Both the position numbers and the translations under genes were made by a program. DNA of 64,000 nucleotides from UMGS1649 sp045611765 (lineage in GTDB: Bacteria > Bacillota > Clostridia > TANB77 > CAG-465): NCBI GenBank assembly GCA_045611765.1, contig JAZKXT010000004.1, positions 124,001-188,000 of the forward strand, in the 5' to 3' direction. The notes below the pieces were generated by a model. It was given only the letters and a program-made list of their open reading frames with translations, was not told the DNA's origin and searched no databases. Numbering within the stretch: position 1 is the first letter of the stretch; each line of letters opens with the position of its first letter. This document shows, piece after piece, positions 24,737-33,169 of this stretch.

Positions 24737-25276
24737 TTAATTCTTTGCGAAAGGTAGTCCTAATAATTCTAATAAAGCTTTAGCTTCTTCATCAGATTTT
24801 GCAGTTGTTACGAATATAACATCCATACCACGTGCTTTATCTACCTTATCGAATTCAATTTCTGGGAATATCATTTGCTCTTTTATACCAAAAGCATAGT
24901 TTCCTCTTCCATCAAAAGATTTTGCAGGTACACCTTTGAAATCTCTTACTCTTGGAAGTGCAACATCAAATAATCTTGTAGCGAAATCGTACATTTTTTC
25001 TCTTCTTAGAGTTACTTTGCATCCGATATTCATTCCTTCTCTTAATTTGAAGGCAGCTATAGATTTTCTAGCTTTTGTTACAAGAGGTTTTTGTCCTGTT
25101 ATAGTTTCAAGATCTTTCATAGCAATATCTAATGCTTTAGAGTTATCTTTAACATCAGAAACACCCATATTTATAACTATTTTTTCTAGTTTAGGTACTT
25201 GCATTACAGATTTGTAATTAAATTTAGTCATTAATGCAGGTACAACTTCTTTTATGTATCTTTCTTTAAGATCCAT
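24737..25276 (-). CDS. rplE: 50S ribosomal protein L5
   Basis: 179 aa. It binds 5S rRNA and P-site tRNA. The family blocks are KIVINMGVSD near residue 31 and LREGMNIGCKVTLRREKMYDF. Full length. Confidence 0.98.
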   Translation of the reverse strand: MDLKERYIKEVVPALMTKFNYKSVMQVPKLEKIVINMGVSDVKDNSKALDIAMKDLETITGQKPLVTKARKSIAAFKLREGMNIGCKVTLRREKMYDFATRLFDVALPRVRDFKGVPAKSFDGRGNYAFGIKEQMIFPEIEFDKVDKARGMDVIFVTTAKSDEEAKALLELLGLPFAKN

Positions 25277-25289
25277 TTATGCGTCCTCC

Positions 25290-25628
25290 TTATTTAATTT
25301 CAGTATTACATTTTCTGCATACTCTTACTCTTTTACCGTCAACAACTTTAACTCCAAGTTTTACACCTTTTTCACATTTTGGACAGTAGTAATTTACTTT
25401 AGAAACATGAACTGGAGATTCAACTTTAAGTATTCCAGATTCTTGACCTTGTTTTCTAGGTTTAACGTGTTTTGTTCTAACGTTAACACCTTGAACAATT
25501 ACTTTGTTATCTGCTCTTAGTACTTTTAGTATTTTACCTTTTTTGCCTTTATCTACACCAGTGTTTACGATAACAGTATCGTCAACATTTAGTTTGATTT
25601 TAGCTTCGTTTTTTACATTCTTAACCAT
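25290..25628 (-). CDS. rplX: 50S ribosomal protein L24
   Basis: 112 aa. The KOW motif (DKGKKGKILKVLRADNKVIV) lies near residues 26-45, with NVRTKHVKPRKQGQESGI. The C-terminal CPKC...CRKC pairs suggest a zinc site. Confidence 0.98.
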   Translation of the reverse strand: MVKNVKNEAKIKLNVDDTVIVNTGVDKGKKGKILKVLRADNKVIVQGVNVRTKHVKPRKQGQESGILKVESPVHVSKVNYYCPKCEKGVKLGVKVVDGKRVRVCRKCNTEIK

Positions 25629-25641
25629 TGTGCTTTACCTC

Positions 25642-26010
25642 CTAAAGTACTTCAGGTGCTAGAGATATAATTTTCATATAATCTTTATCTCTAAGCTCTC
25701 TTGCAACTGGTCCAAAGATACGAGTTCCTTTTGGAGTCTTGTCATCTTTAATTATAACAGCTGCATTTTCATCAAATTTTATATATGATCCATCAGCACG
25801 TTTAAGTCCTGTTTTAGATCTTACAATTACTGCTTTTACAACGTCACCTTTGTTTACAACGCCACCTGGTGTTGCTTGTTTAACAGAAGCTACGATTACG
25901 TCTCCGATGTTACCCCATTTTCTGTGGTGTCCACCAAGAACTCTAATACACATTAATTTTTTTGCTCCTGTGTTATCAGCGACATTAACAACTGATTGTT
26001 GTTGTATCAT
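25642..26010 (-). CDS. rplN: 50S ribosomal protein L14
   Basis: 122 aa, standard length. MIQQQSVVNVADNTGAKKLMC at the start and FGPVARELRDKDYMKIISLAPEVL at the end are L14 hallmarks. Confidence 0.98.
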   Translation of the reverse strand: MIQQQSVVNVADNTGAKKLMCIRVLGGHHRKWGNIGDVIVASVKQATPGGVVNKGDVVKAVIVRSKTGLKRADGSYIKFDENAAVIIKDDKTPKGTRIFGPVARELRDKDYMKIISLAPEVL

Positions 26011-26028
26011 AGTAGTTCCTCCTTTTCA

Positions 26029-26283
26029 TTATTTAGCTTTTTCTACTATTCTAACTAGTCTATATCTTTTATCTTTGCTTAGTGGTCTAGTTTCCATTAT
26101 TTCAACTGTATCACCGATACCACAAACATTTTCTTCATCATGAGCTTTTACTTTTAATGTTTTGTTCATGATTTTGTTATAAAGTGGATGTTTAAACTTA
26201 GTGTCAATTCTTACAACTATAGTTTTATCCATTTTATTTGAAACTACTTTACCTATTTTAGTTTTTCTTGCATTTCTTTCCAC
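26029..26283 (-). CDS. rpsQ: 30S ribosomal protein S17
   Basis: 84 aa OB-fold protein. GKVVSNKMDKTIVVRIDTKFKHPLY and the GDTVEIMETRPLSKDKRYRLVRI block identify S17. Confidence 0.98.
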   Translation of the reverse strand: MERNARKTKIGKVVSNKMDKTIVVRIDTKFKHPLYNKIMNKTLKVKAHDEENVCGIGDTVEIMETRPLSKDKRYRLVRIVEKAK

Positions 26284-26295
26284 TAGTTTATCCTC

Positions 26296-26604
26296 CTACT
26301 CTTCTGACTTTGCAGCTTCTTCTTTTTTAGCCGCTTTAGTTGTTTTCTTAGCCGCTGCTTTTTTAGCAGGTGCTTTTTTTGTAGCTTCTTTAACTTCTAC
26401 TGTTCCACCATTTTTCTTGATAGTAAGTATTGTGTTAACTCTTGCTATATTTCTTTTAGTTTCTGTTATTTTATTTGGATTGTCTAAACCATTCATTGCA
26501 TGAGAAAGTCTCAATTTGAAAAGTTCAGATTTTAATGCTTTAAGCTCTTCTACTAGAGCAGCTTCATCCATTTTTTTGTAATCATTTAATCTATTATTCT
26601 TCAC
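26296..26604 (-). CDS. rpmC: 50S ribosomal protein L29 with Ala/Lys-rich tail
   Basis: 102 aa against about 65 in most bacteria. The core is normal (EELKALKSELFKLRLSHAMNGL, IARVNTIL). From about residue 68 a tail of Ala, Lys and Glu (KKAPAKKAAAKKTTKAAKK) is added. A GTG at 26602-26604 is the likely start because AGGAGG lies 8 nt upstream. It overlaps the rplP stop by 11 nt. An in-frame ATG 11 codons later has no SD. Confidence 0.95.
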   Translation of the reverse strand: MKNNRLNDYKKMDEAALVEELKALKSELFKLRLSHAMNGLDNPNKITETKRNIARVNTILTIKKNGGTVEVKEATKKAPAKKAAAKKTTKAAKKEEAAKSEE

Positions 26605-27031
26605 TGTCGTTACCTCCTAAGCTTTCTTCCTTTGTAACTATTTTACATTTTATAGGAAGCTTTTGGATTGCCTTTCTTAAAGCTTCTCTTGAAGTAGCTT
26701 CATCTAGGCCGCTTATTTCAAACATTACTCTACCAGGTTTAACAACTGCTACGAAATATTCTGGGTTACCTTTACCAGAACCCATTCTTGTTTCAGCAGG
26801 TTTTTTAGTTATTGGTTTGTCTGGGAATATTGTTATCCATGTTTTACCATATTTTTTAGTATATTTTGAAAGTACAACTCTGGCAGCTTCAATTTGGTTA
26901 TTTGTTATAAAAGTTGGCTCTAAAGCAACTATTCCATATTCACCATGAACTAGTTTTGTTCCTCTAGTAGCATTTCCTCTTATTCTACCTTTTTGCATCT
27001 TTCTGAATTTTGTTCTTTTAGGTACTAACAT
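26594..27031 (-). CDS. rplP: 50S ribosomal protein L16
   Basis: 145 aa. MLVPKRTKFRKMQKGRIRGNATRG start and KPAETRMGSGKGNPEYFVAVVKPG block. It organises the A site of the 50S. Its ATG overlaps the rpsC stop (TAATG), so it is coupled. Confidence 0.98.
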   Translation of the reverse strand: MLVPKRTKFRKMQKGRIRGNATRGTKLVHGEYGIVALEPTFITNNQIEAARVVLSKYTKKYGKTWITIFPDKPITKKPAETRMGSGKGNPEYFVAVVKPGRVMFEISGLDEATSREALRKAIQKLPIKCKIVTKEESLGGNDSEE

Positions 27032-27690
27032 TATTTGTTACCCCCTTTTGATTCTTTTCTTGCAGGTAGTATATCACCTTTGTATATCCAAACCTTAACA
27101 CCTATGATACCATAAGTAGTTAATGCTTCTGCAAAACCATAATCTATGTCTGCTCTTAAAGTTTGTAGAGGAATAGTTCCTTCGCTGTAGTGTTCAGCTC
27201 TTGCTATTTCAGCTCCACCAAGACGTCCAGACACTTGTGTCTTTATACCCTTAGCACCAGCTTTCATAGTTTTAGACATCGCTTGCTTCATAGCACGTCT
27301 AAAAGATATTCTTCTTTCTAATTGAGAAGCGATAGATTCAGCAACTAAAGTTGCATCCATATCTAAGTTCTTAACTTCTTCAATATTAAGTGATACAGTT
27401 TTACCTGTCATTTTTTCTAATTTCTTTTTAAGTTCTTCTATAGCTGAACCACCTTTACCTATTATCATACCAGGTTTAGCAGTTGCTACATTTACTTTTA
27501 CTTCTGATGATTTTCTTTCTATGTTGATAGAAGAAATTCCAGCAGTTTTTAAAGTCTCTTTAAGATATTTACGAATTTTGTTATCTTCTACTAGGTAATC
27601 AGCAAAGTTTTGTTTGTTTGCATACCATTTTGAAGACCAGTCTTTAATTATGCCTACTCTTAAACCATGAGGACTTACTTTTTGACCCAT
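27031..27690 (-). CDS. rpsC: 30S ribosomal protein S3
   Basis: 219 aa with a KH domain (GMIIGKGGSAIEELKKKLEK near residue 74) and the C-terminal VSGRLGGAEIARAEHYSEG block. It shapes the mRNA entry channel. Confidence 0.98.
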   Translation of the reverse strand: MGQKVSPHGLRVGIIKDWSSKWYANKQNFADYLVEDNKIRKYLKETLKTAGISSINIERKSSEVKVNVATAKPGMIIGKGGSAIEELKKKLEKMTGKTVSLNIEEVKNLDMDATLVAESIASQLERRISFRRAMKQAMSKTMKAGAKGIKTQVSGRLGGAEIARAEHYSEGTIPLQTLRADIDYGFAEALTTYGIIGVKVWIYKGDILPARKESKGGNK

Positions 27691-27701
27691 CGTGTTTCCT
27701 C

Positions 27702-28037
27702 CTATTCTACTTCTTTAAGAACTATTCTTATATGGCTAGTTCTTTTTCTTATTCTATATGCTCTACCTTGAGCTCTTGGACTTATTCTTTTCATTGTTGG
27801 CCCTTGATTTGCAATAGCTTCTGCTACAACAAGTTTGTTTTCATTCATTGAATGATTGTTTGTTGCGTTAGCCATAGCAGATTTAAGGATTTTAGAAACT
27901 ATAGGGCTAGCAGCTTTATTTGTATATTTAAGTATTGCTAGCGCTTCATGAGCATCTTTTCCCTTAATTAGGTCCAAAACAATTTTAGCTTTTCTTGCAC
28001 TTATTCTTGCAAATTTTAATTCAGCTCTTGCTTCCAT
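27702..28037 (-). CDS. rplV: 50S ribosomal protein L22
   Basis: 111 aa. ISARKAKIVLDLIKGKDAHEAL and the exit-tunnel hairpin with PTMKRISPRAQGRAYRIRKRTSHI are visible. Confidence 0.98.
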   Translation of the reverse strand: MEARAELKFARISARKAKIVLDLIKGKDAHEALAILKYTNKAASPIVSKILKSAMANATNNHSMNENKLVVAEAIANQGPTMKRISPRAQGRAYRIRKRTSHIRIVLKEVE

Positions 28038-28058
28038 TTCTTGTTTCCTCCTAATTTA

Positions 28059-28337
28059 TTATTTAACTTTGCTCTTTTTGTCTCCTGCATGACCTCTGAA
28101 AAGTCTTGTTGGAGCGAATTCGCCTAGTTTGTGTCCTACCATTTCCTCAGTTACATATACAGGTACATGTTTTCTTCCATCGTGAACTGCAATTGTGTGA
28201 CCTATCATTTGAGGATATATAGTAGATGATCTTGACCATGTCTTTAATGCTTCTTTAGTGTCAGTTTCATTCATTTTTTCAACTCTAGCTAAAAGTTTAG
28301 CATCTACATAAGGTCCTTTTTTTAGTGATCTTGACAT
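28059..28337 (-). CDS. rpsS: 30S ribosomal protein S19
   Basis: 92 aa. MSRSLKKGPYVDAKLL start, and TWSRSSTIYPQMIGHTIAVHDGRKHVPVYV and GEFAPTRLFRGH blocks. Confidence 0.98.
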   Translation of the reverse strand: MSRSLKKGPYVDAKLLARVEKMNETDTKEALKTWSRSSTIYPQMIGHTIAVHDGRKHVPVYVTEEMVGHKLGEFAPTRLFRGHAGDKKSKVK

Positions 28338-28350
28338 AGTGTGTTACCTC

Positions 28351-29184
28351 CTACTTTCTATTTCTTCTCTTAACTATGAACTTGTCTGTTCTATGGTTTT
28401 TCTTACGAGTCTTGTAACCTAAAGCTGGTTTACCCCAAGGAGTCATAGGTCCTGCGTGTCCAACTGGAGCTCTACCTTCACCACCACCATGTGGGTGATC
28501 ATTAGGGTTCATTACAGATCCTCTTACTGTTGGTCTTATACCCATATGTCTTGTTCTTCCGGCTTTACCGTATGATACGTTTTCATGGTCTGAATTTCCA
28601 AGTACACCTATTGTAGCAAAGCATACAACTGGTATTAATCTCATTTCTCCAGATGGCATTCTAACGTGAGCATATTTTCCTTCTTTAGCCATAAGTTGAG
28701 CAGCAGCTCCTGCTGTTCTTACTAATTGTCCACCTTTACCCTTATGTAATTCTATGTTGTGTATTTCTGTACCAACTGGAATTGCACTTATTGGTAAACA
28801 GTTTCCTGGTTTTATATCTGCTGTTTCAGAAGATATAACTTTCATACCATCAGTTAAACCTTTTGGTGCTAATATGTAAGATTTTGTTCCATCTTCATAT
28901 TCGATTAATGCTATATTTGCACTTCTGTTTGGATCATATTCGATACCAATAACTGTAGCAAACATATCCATTTTATTTCTTTTAAAATCTATTATTCTAT
29001 ATTTTCTTCTTTGTCCGCCACCGTGGTGTCTAACAGTTATCTTACCTGTGTTGTTTCTTCCCGCATTCTTCTTTAATGTAGTAAGAAGAGATTTTTCTGG
29101 AGAAGCTTTTGTTATTTCTTCGTTTGTAAGAACTGTCATATTTCTTCTAGACGGAGTTGTTGGTCTAAATGTTTTGATTCCCAT
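28351..29184 (-). CDS. rplB: 50S ribosomal protein L2
   Basis: 277 aa from ATG 29184, which follows GGGAGG. The frame extends 6 codons upstream, but that ATG precedes the SD. Contains GRNNTGKITVRHHGGGQRRKYR and the conserved MNPNDHPHGGGEGRAP loop near the peptidyl transferase centre. Confidence 0.98.
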   Translation of the reverse strand: MGIKTFRPTTPSRRNMTVLTNEEITKASPEKSLLTTLKKNAGRNNTGKITVRHHGGGQRRKYRIIDFKRNKMDMFATVIGIEYDPNRSANIALIEYEDGTKSYILAPKGLTDGMKVISSETADIKPGNCLPISAIPVGTEIHNIELHKGKGGQLVRTAGAAAQLMAKEGKYAHVRMPSGEMRLIPVVCFATIGVLGNSDHENVSYGKAGRTRHMGIRPTVRGSVMNPNDHPHGGGEGRAPVGHAGPMTPWGKPALGYKTRKKNHRTDKFIVKRRNRK

Positions 29185-29185
29185 A

Positions 29186-29557
29186 TTAGTTTCCTCCCTC
29201 ATTTGCGAAAGCTGAGCTTATTTCAGTGATTTCTGTGTTGTATTTTTTAGCAAGCTTAACTTCTTTTCCACCTTTTGCTAGATATTTTTCATCCTTAGGA
29301 TTTGTATCTATTGTAACAATTGCTTTTTTCCAAGCAGCTGTTTTACCTTGGTGTACTCCAACTCTTTTTGATTTTCCATCATATCTCATTGTGTTAACTT
29401 TTAATACTTTAACATTAAATAATGTTTCAACTGCATTTTTTATATCTATTTTAGTTGCATCTATTTTTGTTTGGAAAGTGTATTTTCCATTAGCCATTTC
29501 CATATAACTTTTTTCAGTTATTATAGGTTTTATTATAACATCTTCTGCGTATAACAT
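29186..29557 (-). CDS. rplW: 50S ribosomal protein L23
   Basis: 123 aa, slightly longer than usual (about 95-100) because of a C-terminal extension. DVIIKPIITEKSY at the start and VLKVNTMRYDGKSKRVG are L23. It is located at the exit-tunnel rim. Its ATG overlaps the rplD stop (TAATG). Confidence 0.97.
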   Translation of the reverse strand: MLYAEDVIIKPIITEKSYMEMANGKYTFQTKIDATKIDIKNAVETLFNVKVLKVNTMRYDGKSKRVGVHQGKTAAWKKAIVTIDTNPKDEKYLAKGGKEVKLAKKYNTEITEISSAFANEGGN

Positions 29558-30177
29558 TAAGCGTACACCTCCTCTAATCTTTTAACTGATTCTACATCTA
29601 ATACTAAAGTTTCAAATCTTAATAAATCGTAAATATTGATTGTATTAACTGTTATTGCTTTAGCTTTTTCGATGTTTCTTGTAGAAGCTTGAACGTTTAG
29701 GTTCTTTTCATTTAAAACAACTAGTGCTTTTTCAGCTTTAAGGTTATTTAATACTTTAACCATTTCTTTTGTTTTAATTGCTTCAAGTTCCATTTTATCT
29801 ACTACTACAAGTTTGTTGTCAGCAAGTTTTGATGTAAGAACAGATTTTATAGCTAGTGCTCTTACTTTTTTAGGTAATTTGTATCTGTAATCTCTAGGCT
29901 TAGGTCCTAAAGCGATACCACCTTTAATCCATTGTGGTGCTCTGATTGAACCTTGTCTTGCTCTACCAGTTCCTTTTTGTCTCCAAGGTTTTATACCACC
30001 ACCACGTACTTCTGCACGAGTTTTTGTTGATTGTGTTCCTTGTCTTTGATTAGCTAGGTAGTTTACTAGCACTTGGTGTACTACTACTTCGTTAACTTCA
30101 ACTCCAAAAACAGCTTCGTTTAACTCGATGTCAGATACTTTCTTTCCTGTTATATCTAATACGTCTGTTTTAAGCAT
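29557..30177 (-). CDS. rplD: 50S ribosomal protein L4
   Basis: 206 aa. RQGTQSTKTRAEVRGGGIKPWRQKGTGRARQGS is the tunnel-loop signature (cut here as a description of about residues 44-76). The globular domain is standard. Confidence 0.98.
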   Translation of the reverse strand: MLKTDVLDITGKKVSDIELNEAVFGVEVNEVVVHQVLVNYLANQRQGTQSTKTRAEVRGGGIKPWRQKGTGRARQGSIRAPQWIKGGIALGPKPRDYRYKLPKKVRALAIKSVLTSKLADNKLVVVDKMELEAIKTKEMVKVLNNLKAEKALVVLNEKNLNVQASTRNIEKAKAITVNTINIYDLLRFETLVLDVESVKRLEEVYA

Positions 30178-30194
30178 TTCTTATTTCTCCTTTC

Positions 30195-30821
30195 CTAAGC
30201 TTTTACACTCTTAGTAATATTTAGAGTTGCTCCCTTAGCTCCAGGTACTGAACCTTTAACTAATACCGCATTTTTATCCATATCTACTCTTACTACTTCA
30301 AGGTTTAGTGCTGTACGATTTACATGTCCCATATGACCTGCTAGTTTTTTACCTTTGAATACTCTACCTGGGTTTGTACCAGCACCCATAGAACCTGGTC
30401 TTCTGTGATAGTTAGAACCGTGAGTTGTTGGTCCTCTATGTAAGCCATGTCTGTGGATTGGGCCTTGGAATCCTTTACCTTTAGATATACCATGTACATC
30501 TACATGCGTTCCAGCTTCTACACCTTCTAATGTAATTTCGCTACCAATTTCGAATTCATCTGGATTTTCTACTTTGATTTCTTTTATGTATTTTTTAACA
30601 GGTACCCCTGCTTTTGCAAATACACCTTTTTGAGGTTTGTTTGCTCTTGATTCTTTAACATCACCGAAACCTACAACTATTGCATTGTAACCTTCTTTGT
30701 CAGCTGTCTTTTTACCAACAACTACAAGTTTGTATGCTTCGATAACTGTTACTGGTACAACTGTTCCATCTTCGTTAAAGATTTGAGTCATACCTAACTT
30801 TTTACCATAAAGTTCTTTCAT
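30195..30821 (-). CDS. rplC: 50S ribosomal protein L3
   Basis: 208 aa. MKELYGKKLGMTQIFNEDG start and the long loop GFQGPIHRHGLHRGPTTHGS, followed by RRPGSMGAGTNPGRVFKGK. An early-assembly protein near the peptidyl transferase centre. Confidence 0.98.
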   Translation of the reverse strand: MKELYGKKLGMTQIFNEDGTVVPVTVIEAYKLVVVGKKTADKEGYNAIVVGFGDVKESRANKPQKGVFAKAGVPVKKYIKEIKVENPDEFEIGSEITLEGVEAGTHVDVHGISKGKGFQGPIHRHGLHRGPTTHGSNYHRRPGSMGAGTNPGRVFKGKKLAGHMGHVNRTALNLEVVRVDMDKNAVLVKGSVPGAKGATLNITKSVKA

Positions 30822-30835
30822 TTTGTTTTCCTCCC

Positions 30836-30932
30836 TTTAAAATTTACTAAACTTTTTAAGTTATACTTATCCGCCATATTCAGTATAGGGTACGCACTTG
30901 CCTTGAGACTCAAGGATTGCTACTAAATATTA
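30836..30932 (-). promoter_or_regulatory. Structured gap between rpsJ and rplC
   Basis: The 111-bp gap is long for this operon. On the minus strand it contains a CCTTGAG/CTCAAGG stem (about 30902-30916) nested between GCAATC- and AGTGC-type arms. It could be an internal leader or processing site. Function not shown. Confidence 0.3.
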
Positions 30933-31250
30933 TTAAAGTTTAACTTCGATTTCAACACCAGCTGGCATATCTATTGCCATAAGCGCATCAACAGTTGCTT
31001 GATTAGGTGCTTTAACATCGATAACTCTCTTGTGTGTTCTTATTTCAAATTGTTCTCTAGAATCTTTGTGTTTGTGTGGTGAACGAAGAATAGTTACGAT
31101 TTCTTTTCTAGTTGGTAGTGGCACAGGACCTGATACCTCTGCTCCTGAATTTCTAGCTACTTCAACTAGCTTTGCCGCAGTTTGTTCTAGCACTACGTGA
31201 TCATAAGCTTTTAATCTTATTCTCATTTTTGATACATTTGTTTTTGCCAT
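30933..31250 (-). CDS. rpsJ: 30S ribosomal protein S10
   Basis: 105 aa from ATG 31250 (a GTG three codons upstream lies in the SD). KMRIRLKAYDHVVLEQTAAKLVE and PLPTRKEIVTILRSPHKHKDSREQFE are hallmark blocks. First gene of the superoperon. S10 also binds NusB in antitermination. Confidence 0.98.
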   Translation of the reverse strand: MAKTNVSKMRIRLKAYDHVVLEQTAAKLVEVARNSGAEVSGPVPLPTRKEIVTILRSPHKHKDSREQFEIRTHKRVIDVKAPNQATVDALMAIDMPAGVEIEVKL

Positions 31251-31333
31251 ATTTTTCACTCCTTTACTATAATTTCAAGGACTTGCAAGTTTTACACTAC
31301 CCCGTGTGTTTCAAATTTGTGACATAATATAAA

Positions 31334-31350
31334 GCCAAATTTACATTTGG
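31334..31350 (-). promoter_or_regulatory. Leader hairpin upstream of rpsJ
   Basis: GCCAAAT/ATTTGGC stem-loop in the roughly 195-nt leader (about 31453 to 31251) of the ribosomal superoperon. The leader also holds GATTT/AAATC pairing near 31383. Such leaders often mediate ribosomal protein feedback, but no known binding site was recognised. Confidence 0.35.
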
Positions 31351-31459
31351 CAAATACAAATTCAATACTTGCCGCCCGATTTCAAATCAGACATGCTCCA
31401 TGGAAGTTCCCTATGTCTTTGCATAGCCATCTACCACTTCAACGCAAATCAACACACAT

Positions 31460-31488
31460 ATTGTAACATACAAACATATAGAATGCAA
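31460..31488 (-). promoter_or_regulatory. Promoter of the ribosomal protein superoperon
   Basis: Minus-strand TTGCAT (31483-31488), 17-bp spacer, TACAAT (31460-31465), about 200 bp before rpsJ. Confidence 0.65.
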
Positions 31489-31632
31489 GCGTTTTTTCAA
31501 ATATTTTGCAATATTTTTGAAATATTTTGTATAATATTTTATATTTGTTTATTTTAGTCTCGTAAATACCCCTATTTAGGTCAATTCCGTCTTTTGTAAT
31601 ACAAATGTAATTAAATTTTAATTTGTCTGTTA

Positions 31633-31661
31633 TTGACATTTTTTGTATGTAATAGTAGTAT
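31633..31661 (+). promoter_or_regulatory. Promoter of the 31.7-kb RNA candidate
   Basis: TTGACA (31633-31638), 17-bp spacer, TAGTAT (31656-31661), pointing into a gene-free segment. Confidence 0.7.
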
Positions 31662-31667
31662 TATGTT

Positions 31668-31853
31668 GTACCAAGAAGGGTAAACTTTATTATGCGCATA
31701 AATGTAAGTTTTGTATTTTGAGCTACCCTAATCTTAATACAAACTTCTTGGATTAGGTCGGACAGTTAAAATCACAGTTGGTTTTACCGGCAAGTATGTC
31801 TTATACAGAAAACATACTAATGAAAAAAGCGAGTGTTTACACTCGCTTAATTT
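31668..31853 (+). ncRNA. Candidate structured non-coding RNA of about 185 nt with a pseudoknot
   Basis: Lies between the rpsJ promoter and thyX with its own promoter and intrinsic terminator, and is not followed by a plus-strand gene. CCAAGAAG (31671-31678) pairs with CTTCTTGG (31744-31751). TTTGTATT (31710-31717) pairs with AATACAAA (31736-31743), stacked next to the first helix. GGTA (31679-31682) can pair with TACC (31724-31727) inside the loop of the second helix, an H-type pseudoknot. Downstream are a GTCGG/CCGGC stem (about 31757-31790) and an AGTATGT/ACATACT hairpin (about 31793-31817). It does not match 6S, SRP or tmRNA. A raiA-type RNA is one possibility I cannot test. Confidence 0.55.
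31827..31848 (+). terminator. Terminator of the 31.7-kb RNA candidate
   Basis: A perfect 9-bp stem (31827-31835 with 31840-31848), loop TTTA, then AATTTATTTT. Confidence 0.75.
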
Positions 31854-31882
31854 ATTTTCATATTAGAATCTTCTAAGGAATA

Positions 31883-31914
31883 GTTTAGAGGATGCCTAAT
31901 AAGGCACCCTCTAA
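31883..31914 (-). terminator. Hairpin after thyX
   Basis: TTAGAGG...CCTCTAA with inner GCCT/AGGC just beyond the thyX stop codon. No strong T-run follows. Confidence 0.45.
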
Positions 31915-31922
31915 TCTGCATT

Positions 31923-33131
31923 TTAAATTATTCTTCCACATTGATTTTTGCCAAATTTGCAAGTTTCCACACAATGATAACCAGGGAAGCCACATCTTGC
32001 AAAAGATTCACCTGTTGTCTCTTTCAAATATTTGACAACTTCAGCATTTTCAGAAGTTCTGAGATACGCTAAAGAATTACACGTATTATCCTGAATTTCC
32101 AGCTGCGCTCTGCCACAGCATCTCTCATAGCACTTGCCTACAAAGTCCTCAATTTCACCAGTCTCAGTAACATTTACCATAAGACCTTGCGGGAATCTAT
32201 TGCAAATCCCCAGCATATCTTCTACCCATTCTATTTCGAGACCAGCTGCGCTGATAATAGGCGGAATATACGGAGTAGGCATCTTAAGCTCAATTGAATA
32301 TCTAATGCTACGATGGCGCTGAGCCTGTGCAAATGCCGCGAAGGACATGTCATAGTTCAAACGATACGTTGCATCAGCGTGATTTTCTCGGCTAAGCGGT
32401 GTTTTGAAAATCGCAATTCCTCTTATAAACTTAGGTTCAAGCCCCGGAAGTTTATAGGGCTCCATTTCCTTCAAGAACTCTTCTAATTTCGGACGTAAAA
32501 TGTCCATAAAAACTCCATTAACGGCTGCCTTTCTTTCCCAATCACCATTCAAAAAGTCTTCGAGTAAATATAAGGTATAGTTCAAATCTTTAAGAGAAAT
32601 GGTATGCACCATAGAACTAGGAACAAATACAGAAATCATATAGCGTGCGTTTTCTTGTGCCAATTTCTGCACTTCTTTGTCCGTAAACTTATCGCCATAG
32701 ACATCCTTAATAGCTTTGCTAATCTTGTCTGTCCACTTGGCATAACGTTCAGCCTCTTCCTTAGTTTCAATAAGTTCGCTAAAATTTGTATACCGTGCAC
32801 TTCTTTCAGAAGTAGTATATACATACTGATTGTTGAGCATCATAAAAATAAACTTGGGAACTCCAACAAACTCAAAGGTGAGCTTGGGATGTTCAAAAAT
32901 ACTATGATGCTTTTTATTCAAGCAGAAGTTCATTCTTCCCCGGGTTTCTTTTTCGCTTTCATTCATGATGTGCTCCAAGCTATCCGAAGAATAGCATTCG
33001 CCACCCAACTTACCCGCAAACATAGAAAGTTCCTGAACAATTTCCCGAATCTTTTCATTCCTACTCAAGCCCTCGTATTTAGCATCCAACAAATCGATGC
33101 CTGCGTTGGTACTAATAAGTTTAATTTCCAT
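31923..33131 (-). CDS. FAD-dependent thymidylate synthase, two-domain ThyX-like
   Basis: 402 aa, almost twice a usual ThyX (about 220). It would make dTMP from dUMP with methylene-THF and NAD(P)H. The first half carries HHSIFEHPKLTFEF (compare ThyX H-x-S-x-FEH) and SERSARY, the SxRY half of the ThyX motif, but no RHR. The second half carries QAQRHRSIRYS, the RHR half. So the usual RHRx7S signature is split between two ThyX-like domains, as in double-domain homologues. A Cys-rich C-terminus (RCGFPGYHCVETC...C) may bind metal. ATG 33131 follows GGGAGG. It lies directly downstream of tmk, forming a dTMP-to-dTDP pair. Third-position G/C is higher than in neighbouring genes. Confidence 0.8.
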   Translation of the reverse strand: MEIKLISTNAGIDLLDAKYEGLSRNEKIREIVQELSMFAGKLGGECYSSDSLEHIMNESEKETRGRMNFCLNKKHHSIFEHPKLTFEFVGVPKFIFMMLNNQYVYTTSERSARYTNFSELIETKEEAERYAKWTDKISKAIKDVYGDKFTDKEVQKLAQENARYMISVFVPSSMVHTISLKDLNYTLYLLEDFLNGDWERKAAVNGVFMDILRPKLEEFLKEMEPYKLPGLEPKFIRGIAIFKTPLSRENHADATYRLNYDMSFAAFAQAQRHRSIRYSIELKMPTPYIPPIISAAGLEIEWVEDMLGICNRFPQGLMVNVTETGEIEDFVGKCYERCCGRAQLEIQDNTCNSLAYLRTSENAEVVKYLKETTGESFARCGFPGYHCVETCKFGKNQCGRII

Positions 33132-33169
33132 AGTCAAATTCCTCCCGTTGTTGTTGTTATTATTTTAGC

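Noticed and set aside
31692..31721. 9-codon leader peptide starting at the ATG near 31692
   Set aside because: It sits within paired RNA, its SD-like sequence is part of a helix, and no downstream gene exists to be regulated.
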